From DASSKW01 sp035690065 (GTDB lineage: Bacteria > Pseudomonadota > Gammaproteobacteria > Natronospirales > REEB76): a stretch of 37,490 nucleotides of DNA. Below the pieces are notes generated by a model that saw nothing but the letters and a program-made list of their open reading frames with translations, searched no databases and was not told where the DNA came from. Shown here piece by piece: positions 32,690 to 37,490 of the stretch. How positions within the stretch are numbered: the first letter of the stretch is position 1; every line of letters starts with the position of its first letter. The translations under genes were made by a program, and so were the position numbers. The stretch spans positions 1-37,490 of the forward strand of contig DASSKW010000003.1 in NCBI GenBank assembly GCA_035690065.1, read 5' to 3'.

Positions 32690-35605
32690 TTACTCGTAGT
32701 CGCTGAGCGGCGGACAACTGCACATCAGATTGCGGTCGCCATAAGCATTGTCGGCGCGTGCCACCGGCGGCCAGTATTTCTGACGACGCAGCGATACGAC
32801 CGGAAATGCCGCCTGCTCGCGCTTGTAGGGATGCTGCCAATCGTCGGCGGCGACCATCTCCGCGGTATGCGGCGCGGATTTGAGCGGATTGTCTTCACGA
32901 TCCAGCGCACCGTCTTCCACTGCACGAATTTCCTCACGGATCGCGATCATGGCCTCGATGAAACGATCCAGTTCCACTTTCGGTTCCGATTCGGTGGGCT
33001 CGATCATCAGGGTGCCCGGCACCGGAAAACTCATGGTCGGCGCATGGAACCCGAAATCGATCAGGCGCTTGGCGACGTCGTCCACCGTGATGCCGCTGGT
33101 CTCCTTGATCTCGCGCAGATCGAGGATGCATTCATGCGCCACCAATCCGCCGGGGCCGGTATACAACACCGGATAATGCGGCGCGAGCTTTTTCGCCAGG
33201 TAGTTGGCACTCAGGATTGCGACTTCGCTGGCTGCAGTCAGTCCCGGTGCGCCCATCATCGCGATGTACATCCACGAGATCGGCAGGATCGAAGCCGAAC
33301 CGTAAGGCGTCGCCGAGATGGAACCGATGCCTTGCACATCTCGCAGGTAACCGACGCTGCGCGTATTGGGCAGGAACTTTGCCAGATGCGCGCCTACTGC
33401 GACCGGCCCCACGCCGGGGCCGCCACCGCCGTGCGGGATGCAGAAAGTCTTGTGCAGGTTGAGATGCGAGACATCGCCGCCGAACTGGCCCGGCGCCGCA
33501 AGGCCCACCATCGCGTTCATATTGGCGCCGTCCAGATACACCTGCCCGCCATGCGCATGCACGATCTCGCAGACCTGACGCACGCTCTCCTCGAACACGC
33601 CGTGGGTGGACGGATAAGTGATCATGATCGCGGCCAGATCGTCCTTGTGCTGTTCGGCCTTGAGCTTGAGATCGGCGATGTCCACGTTGCCGTGATCGTC
33701 GCACGCGACCACCACCACCTGCATCCCAGCCATCTGTGCCGAGGCCGGATTGGTGCCGTGCGCGGACGACGGGATCAGGCACACGTTGCGCTGGCCTTCG
33801 CCGCATGACTCGTGGTAGGCCTTGATGATCAGCAGCCCGGCGTATTCGCCCTGCGAACCGGCGTTCGGTTGCAGCGACACCGCCGCATAGCCGGTGCAGG
33901 CCACCAGCATCTGTTCCAGTTGCGCGATCATCTCACGGTAACCCGCAGTCTGTTCCGTGGGCGCAAACGGGTGCATGTGCGCGAACTCGGGCCACGACAC
34001 CGGCAGCATCTCGCTGGTGGCGTTGAGTTTCATGGTGCAGGAACCGAGCGGGATCATGCTGCGGTCCAGTGCCAGATCCTTGTCGGCGAGACTGCGCAGA
34101 TAGCGCAGCATCTCGTGTTCGGAATGATGCCGGTTGAAGACCGGATGAGTGAGATAGGCGCTGCTGCGCGTCAGCAGCACCGGCACGCCGGTCAGTTTGT
34201 CGTCGTCGAACGCAACTGACACGCTGCTGCTTTTCCCGCTCACTTCCGCGAACAACGCCAACAGCTTCAGTACATCGTCACGCGTGCTGGTCTCATCCAG
34301 CGAGATGCCGACCTGCGCCGCATCCACCGTGCGCAGGTTCATGTGCCGGGCATGCGCGGCAGCGTGCAATGCCGCCGTGTGGGCATCGGTGCGGAGGGTG
34401 AGCGTATCGAAGAACGAATTGTTCACCGGCGCAAAGCCAAGTTGCTTGAGACCTGCAGCCAGTGCTGCCGTGAGACGATTCACCCGCTGGGCGATGATCT
34501 TCAGGCCCTGCGGACCGTGATACACCGCATACATGCTGGCCATGATGGCGAGCAAGGCTTCCGCGGTACAGATGTTGGAGGTGGCCTTCTCACGGCGGAT
34601 ATGCTGCTCTCGGGTCTGCAACGCCAGTCGGTACGCGGGTTTGCCCTGACTGTCCACGGTGACGCCCACCAGACGTCCCGGCATGGAACGCTTGAACGTA
34701 TCGCGGGTTGCGAGATACGCCGCATGGGGTCCGCCGAAACCCATCGGCACACCGAAACGCTGGGTGTTGCCGACCGCCACATCCGCGCCCCACTCGCCCG
34801 GCGGGGTGAGCAAGGTGAGTGCCAGCAGATCAGCCGCTGCGATCACACTCGTGCCCCGGGCATGCAGTTGCTGGCACAGCGCGCGGTAATCGTGCACGTC
34901 GCCGTTGACGCCCGGATACTGCAGCAGCATGCCGAAGCAATCATGCCTGAGTACAGCTTCAGCCTTGCCGACCTGCACCGCGATGCCGAGCGGTTTGGCG
35001 CGAGTCTGCACCACTTCGATGGTCTGCGGCAGCACATCGTCCGCGACGAAGAACAGGTTCGATGCAGACTTGCTCATGCGCTTCACCAGCGTCATGGCTT
35101 CCGCTGCAGCGGTAGCTTCATCCAGCATCGAAGCATTGGCGATGTCGAGCCCGGTCAGGTCGGTGACCATCTGCTGGAAATTCAGCAGCGCTTCGAGACG
35201 ACCCTGGGAGATCTCGGGTTGATACGGTGTGTAGGCGGTATACCAGGCCGGATTCTCCAGCACGTTGCGCAGGATCACACCCGGCGTCAGCGTACCGTAA
35301 TAGCCCTGGCCGATGAACGAGCGGAACACTTGATTTTTATTCGCCAGCGCACGCAGTTCGGCGAGCGCCTCATGTTCGGCTTTGGGCTGCGTGAACGGGC
35401 CCAGCGGCAGACTGTCACGACGCCGGATCCTGTCCGGCACCACCGCAGCGATCAGCGCCGCGCGGGTGGCAAAGCCCAGCGTCTGCAGCATACTCTGCTG
35501 CTCGGCTTCATCCGGGCCGATATGTCGCGTACTGAACGCGTCGTGACGTTCCAGTGCGGCAAGTGTCGAGTTCGAGTCCATGGGTAATCCGGCAACCGCG
35601 TTCAT
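32690..35605 (-). CDS. gcvP: Glycine dehydrogenase (decarboxylating), P-protein, single-chain
   Basis: A 971-residue single-polypeptide P-protein of the glycine cleavage system. It decarboxylates glycine with PLP and passes aminomethyl to the lipoyl arm of GcvH. It begins near RHDAFSTRHIGPDEAEQQSM. The first half has FIGQGYYGTLTPGVILRNVL and NPAWYTAYTPYQPEISQGR. The PLP lysine is in DVSHLNLHKTFCIPHGGGGP. The start could be the ATG at 35605 or the one at 35581; neither has a strong ribosome site. It is 90 bases downstream of gcvH, a gap that contains paired direct repeats. Confidence 0.97.
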   Translation of the reverse strand: MNAVAGLPMDSNSTLAALERHDAFSTRHIGPDEAEQQSMLQTLGFATRAALIAAVVPDRIRRRDSLPLGPFTQPKAEHEALAELRALANKNQVFRSFIGQGYYGTLTPGVILRNVLENPAWYTAYTPYQPEISQGRLEALLNFQQMVTDLTGLDIANASMLDEATAAAEAMTLVKRMSKSASNLFFVADDVLPQTIEVVQTRAKPLGIAVQVGKAEAVLRHDCFGMLLQYPGVNGDVHDYRALCQQLHARGTSVIAAADLLALTLLTPPGEWGADVAVGNTQRFGVPMGFGGPHAAYLATRDTFKRSMPGRLVGVTVDSQGKPAYRLALQTREQHIRREKATSNICTAEALLAIMASMYAVYHGPQGLKIIAQRVNRLTAALAAGLKQLGFAPVNNSFFDTLTLRTDAHTAALHAAAHARHMNLRTVDAAQVGISLDETSTRDDVLKLLALFAEVSGKSSSVSVAFDDDKLTGVPVLLTRSSAYLTHPVFNRHHSEHEMLRYLRSLADKDLALDRSMIPLGSCTMKLNATSEMLPVSWPEFAHMHPFAPTEQTAGYREMIAQLEQMLVACTGYAAVSLQPNAGSQGEYAGLLIIKAYHESCGEGQRNVCLIPSSAHGTNPASAQMAGMQVVVVACDDHGNVDIADLKLKAEQHKDDLAAIMITYPSTHGVFEESVRQVCEIVHAHGGQVYLDGANMNAMVGLAAPGQFGGDVSHLNLHKTFCIPHGGGGPGVGPVAVGAHLAKFLPNTRSVGYLRDVQGIGSISATPYGSASILPISWMYIAMMGAPGLTAASEVAILSANYLAKKLAPHYPVLYTGPGGLVAHECILDLREIKETSGITVDDVAKRLIDFGFHAPTMSFPVPGTLMIEPTESEPKVELDRFIEAMIAIREEIRAVEDGALDREDNPLKSAPHTAEMVAADDWQHPYKREQAAFPVVSLRRQKYWPPVARADNAYGDRNLMCSCPPLSDYE

Positions 35606-35609
35606 GCTT

Positions 35610-35664
35610 GCGTTAAACCAGCGTTAAGTGTGACGAAACGTGCCGACCGAATCGGCAACGTGCC
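35610..35664. repeat. Two pairs of short direct repeats upstream of gcvP
   Basis: GCGTTAA occurs at 35610-35616 and 35621-35627, 11 bases apart. AACGTGCC occurs at 35637-35644 and 35657-35664, 20 bases apart. The spacings are close to one and two helical turns, which would suit a DNA-binding regulator, but no known operator is recognised. Confidence 0.4.
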
Positions 35665-35695
35665 TCTAAACAATCTGCTCAAGTGTGATCGAAAA

Positions 35696-36079
35696 CTATT
35701 CTTCGCTGACCTTGGCGTACTCGTCCGCCGACAACAGTTTACGCAGTGCGCCCGCATCGGCGGGTTTAAGCTTGAACAACCAGGCGTTATAGGCATCGCT
35801 GTTCACCTGCTCCGGTGCATCAGTCAGCGCACTGTTGGCTGCCAGCACTTCGCCGGCGAGCGGCGCATAGATATCGGATGCGGCTTTCACCGATTCCACC
35901 ACCGCACAGGTCTCTCCCTCTGCCAATTTGCGCCCGGCTTCCGGCAGTTCCAGAAATACGATGTCGCCCAGCGCTTCCTGAGCATGATCGGTGATGCCGA
36001 TGGTGACACTGCCATCCGCATTGGTCTTCACCCATTCGTGACTCTTCGTGTACTTCAGATCCGCCGGTATCTTGCTCAT
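35696..36079 (-). CDS. gcvH: Glycine cleavage system H protein
   Basis: The lipoyl carrier of the glycine cleavage system, 127 residues. YTKSHEWVKTNADGSVTIGI opens the fold. The lipoylated lysine, at about residue 65, is in VVESVKAASDIYAPLAGEV. AGGAG lies seven bases before the ATG. It follows gcvT after an 84-base gap holding a REP-like doublet and precedes gcvP. Confidence 0.97.
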   Translation of the reverse strand: MSKIPADLKYTKSHEWVKTNADGSVTIGITDHAQEALGDIVFLELPEAGRKLAEGETCAVVESVKAASDIYAPLAGEVLAANSALTDAPEQVNSDAYNAWLFKLKPADAGALRKLLSADEYAKVSEE

Positions 36080-36106
36080 CAGGGTTCTCCTGCATAAACC
36101 AAAATT

Positions 36107-36167
36107 GTGGAAGCGGCCTCCCGGCCGCGACTCCTGGAACCGTTTCGCGGCTGGAAGCCGCTCCTAC
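36107..36167. repeat. REP-like inverted doublet between gcvT and gcvH
   Basis: Two related palindromic units face each other: one at 36107-36131 (GTGGAAGCGGCCTCCCGGCC, then GCGAC) and one at 36144-36167. The second, read on the minus strand, is GTAGGAGCGGCTTCCAGCCG, then CGAA. Each can form a GC-rich hairpin. GTAGGAGCGGCTTC-AGCCGCG is a familiar REP core in Pseudomonas and Xanthomonas relatives. The gcvT stop codon (TAG, minus strand 36164-36166) lies inside the second unit. Confidence 0.75.
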
Positions 36168-37249
36168 TTCACTAGAATCTTGCCGTTGCGCACAAACGGC
36201 GGTTTCACCACGCGCGCATTCACGTGCTTGCCGCGGATGTCCACCTGTACCGCTTCGCCGGTCGCGACCGGCACCCGTGCGAGCGCGATGGAACGTTCCA
36301 GGCTCGGTGAGAACGTGCCGCTGGTGATCTCGCCTTCGCCGACACCTTCCGCGATCACGCGCTGATGGCCACGCAAGACGCCTTTGTCTTCCAGGATCAA
36401 TCCCACCAGTTTGCGTTTCGGTCCGGCATCGCGTTGCGCGACCAGCGCCTTGCGGCCGATGAAGTCGCGATCGTCCGGTTCCCAGGCTACGGTCCACGTC
36501 AATCCCGATTCCAGCGGACTGGTGCTCTCGTCCATATCGGAACCGTACAGGTTCATGGCGGCTTCCAGCCGCAAGGTATCACGCGCGCCAAGACCACACG
36601 CAGCGACGCCGTGCTTGCGCAGCGCCTCCCAGAATTCTGCTGCTTTGGCCGGCGGCAACATGATCTCGAACCCGTCCTCGCCGGTGTACCCGGTGCGCGC
36701 CACGAAGAACTCGCCGCTCTGCATCGCAGTGAACAGTTTCAATGCGAGCAGCTTGTCGCGATCGGCGGCCGGTAACAATGCCGCAGCTTTCTCGCGCGCG
36801 TTCGGCCCCTGTACCGCGATCATGGCGAGATCGCGTTCCTGCACCTCGACCCCGAACTCACGAGCATGCCGGGTGATCCAGGCCAGATCCTTGTCGTGAG
36901 TCGCCGCGTTCACCACCATGCGATACCAATCGTCACGCATGTAATACACGATCAGATCGTCGATGATGCCGGCCTGCGGATTCAGCATGCAGCTGTAGAG
37001 CGCCTTGCCGGGTTCACGCAATTTATTGACGTCGTTCGCCAGCAAGTGGCGCAGAAATTCACGCACCCTGGGGCCTTCCAGATCGAGCACCGTCATGTGC
37101 GAGACATCGAACATGCCGGCGTCGCGGCGCACCGCATGGTGCTCCTCGATCTGCGAACCATAATTGACCGGCATGTCCCAGCCGCCGAAATCCACCAGCC
37201 TGGCGCCGGCAGCGGCATGAGAGTCATACAGGGAAGTGCGTTTGCCCAT
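36164..37249 (-). CDS. gcvT: Glycine cleavage system T protein (aminomethyltransferase)
   Basis: GcvT transfers the one-carbon unit from the GcvH arm to tetrahydrofolate, releasing ammonia. The 361-residue protein starts GKRTSLYDSHAAAGARLVDF. It has VRRDAGMFDVSHMTVLDLEG, FFVARTGYTGEDGFEIMLP and GLGARDTLRLEAAMNLYGSD, all family hallmarks. The ribosome site before the ATG is weak (CCGGA directly adjacent). The upstream leader contains a terminator hairpin. The C-terminal LVK is followed by a stop supplied by the REP-like element. Confidence 0.97.
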   Translation of the reverse strand: MGKRTSLYDSHAAAGARLVDFGGWDMPVNYGSQIEEHHAVRRDAGMFDVSHMTVLDLEGPRVREFLRHLLANDVNKLREPGKALYSCMLNPQAGIIDDLIVYYMRDDWYRMVVNAATHDKDLAWITRHAREFGVEVQERDLAMIAVQGPNAREKAAALLPAADRDKLLALKLFTAMQSGEFFVARTGYTGEDGFEIMLPPAKAAEFWEALRKHGVAACGLGARDTLRLEAAMNLYGSDMDESTSPLESGLTWTVAWEPDDRDFIGRKALVAQRDAGPKRKLVGLILEDKGVLRGHQRVIAEGVGEGEITSGTFSPSLERSIALARVPVATGEAVQVDIRGKHVNARVVKPPFVRNGKILVK

Positions 37250-37281
37250 TCCGGATTCGCGCCTCGACGTGGGTGTAAATC

Positions 37282-37308
37282 AAAAGGCGGCGAGGTAGCC
37301 CCACCGCC
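37282..37308 (-). terminator. Intrinsic terminator in the gcvT leader
   Basis: On the minus strand, arms at 37299-37308 and 37286-37295 pair over 10 positions, including two G-U pairs, around a three-base loop. TTTT follows at 37285-37282. It lies about 33-60 bases upstream of the gcvT ATG, so it can end transcription before the operon. Confidence 0.75.
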
Positions 37309-37419
37309 TGCAAGAGCACCCGGGGCCACTCTCTGCGGAGGCGGTTCCGGGGGCCAAAATGATACCGGAAACGCCCTTCCGGCACCACGCTGGAACCGCG
37401 CCGGGCTTGCCGCAAGCCC
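37304..37419 (-). promoter_or_regulatory. Candidate structured leader / attenuator of gcvT
   Basis: On the minus strand, 37339-37344 can pair with 37304-37309 and, beyond a small bulge, 37329-37336 with 37310-37316. This stem would destroy the terminator at 37282-37308. Its 5' arm competes with a perfect 8-base pairing of 37392-37399 with 37341-37348. Two further hairpins (37403-37419 and 37365-37382) lie in the same region. The glycine riboswitch motifs are not found. This is a manual fold, so the class is unknown. Confidence 0.5.
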
Positions 37420-37435
37420 TTGTTTCGGTACAGTG
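37410..37435 (+). promoter_or_regulatory. Possible promoter for the gene at 37470
   Basis: A -35-like TTGCCG begins near 37408. With a 16-base spacer it is followed by a -10-like TACAGT near 37430 on the plus strand, about 35 bases before the ATG at 37470. The -35 overlaps a hairpin of the opposite-strand leader. Weak call. Confidence 0.3.
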
Positions 37436-37469
37436 GAACGCCGCTCTGCATTGCCATACAGGAAATCCG

Positions 37470-37490
37470 ATGGGCCGCATCCTCATGACC
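37470..37490 (+). CDS. Possible start of a divergent gene (truncated by window end)
   Basis: ATG at 37470 opens a frame reading MGRILMT to the window end, with AGGAA about seven bases upstream. Seven codons are too few to identify a family. It is called only from the ribosome-site spacing and the preceding divergent gap. Confidence 0.3.

Noticed and set aside
30754..35587. Long open frames on the plus strand (about 414-419 codons at 30754-32013, 32558-33808 and 34343-35587)
   Set aside because: They lie opposite pfkB, dgkA and gcvP, whose families are certain. The translations are low-complexity His/Arg/Gln-rich with no recognisable domain, as expected of antisense shadows in GC-rich DNA.
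37285..37450. 6S RNA or signal-recognition-particle RNA in the region before gcvT
   Set aside because: A CCGGAAGG stretch and a possible closing stem recall these RNAs, but the conserved SRP loop and 6S core motifs are absent, and the size and neighbours are not those expected.
37250..37469. Classical glycine riboswitch upstream of gcvT
   Set aside because: The GGAGAG, CCGAAG-GAGCAA and CTCTCAGG-type conserved blocks could not be found in order on the minus strand. Only a terminator and competing stems are supported.
1..37490. CRISPR array, prophage, integron or insertion sequence
   Set aside because: No regularly spaced long repeats, transposase, integrase or phage structural genes are seen; the content is housekeeping and catabolic genes.

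Overview
The window is chromosomal DNA of a Gammaproteobacterium with fairly high GC by eye. The best support is the conserved envelope and ribosome-maturation cluster lptD-surA-pdxA-rsmA-apaG-apaH with a divergent amgK-like kinase upstream, plus lgt-thyA-folA, tpx-dgkA and gcvT-gcvH-gcvP. Inverted repeats of the kind common in Xanthomonas and Pseudomonas relatives fit a Xanthomonadales-like or neighbouring order, but I cannot place the species. There are no tRNA or rRNA genes, no CRISPR array, no transposase and no phage genes. Coding density is very high, and no gap exceeds 300 bases.

Layout. 1-318 (-): start of an AmgK-type sugar kinase. 376-7829 (+): lptD, surA, pdxA, rsmA, a universal stress protein, apaG, apaH. 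7865-16567 (+): a tightly packed kynurenine-degradation operon (SDR, aminomuconate semialdehyde dehydrogenase, RidA-type deaminase, 3-hydroxyanthranilate dioxygenase, ACMS decarboxylase, formamidase-like cyclase, kynureninase, kynurenine monooxygenase, sulfotransferase-like protein). Most of its junctions overlap or touch. 16626-17402 (+): a secreted protein I do not recognise, ending in a good terminator. 17467-19954 (-): lgt, thyA, csaA-like, folA. 20018-21202 (-): rlmI. 21302-23368 (+): DUF255/YyaL-type protein. 23428-25468 (+): ECF sigma factor, anti-sigma-like membrane protein and a DUF4097 beta-repeat protein, joined by 4-base overlaps. 25631-27832 (+): CBM9/DUF5916 outer-membrane protein, overlapping tail-to-tail with a large tandem-protease gene (27804-30650, -). 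30706-32532 (-): tpx, dgkA, PfkB-family kinase. 32690-37249 (-): glycine cleavage genes gcvT, gcvH, gcvP. A 220-base divergent gap follows, and a possible plus-strand gene begins at 37470.

How they fit together. The kyn operon would take N-formylkynurenine to the 2-aminomuconate/oxalocrotonate level for carbon and nitrogen use. It lacks tryptophan dioxygenase, which must lie elsewhere or be absent. lgt-thyA-folA and gcvTHP both touch one-carbon and folate metabolism. lptD and surA serve outer-membrane assembly.

Most interesting items: (i) a bacterial, secreted relative of the eukaryotic Nma111/Deg7 tandem-protease architecture; (ii) a terminator with a competing anti-terminator fold in the gcvT leader that does not match the glycine riboswitch consensus; (iii) an SDR lacking the YxxxK site and a sulfotransferase-like protein at the two ends of the kyn operon; (iv) a SurA that looks like a lipoprotein; (v) a REP-like doublet whose conserved sequence supplies the gcvT stop codon.
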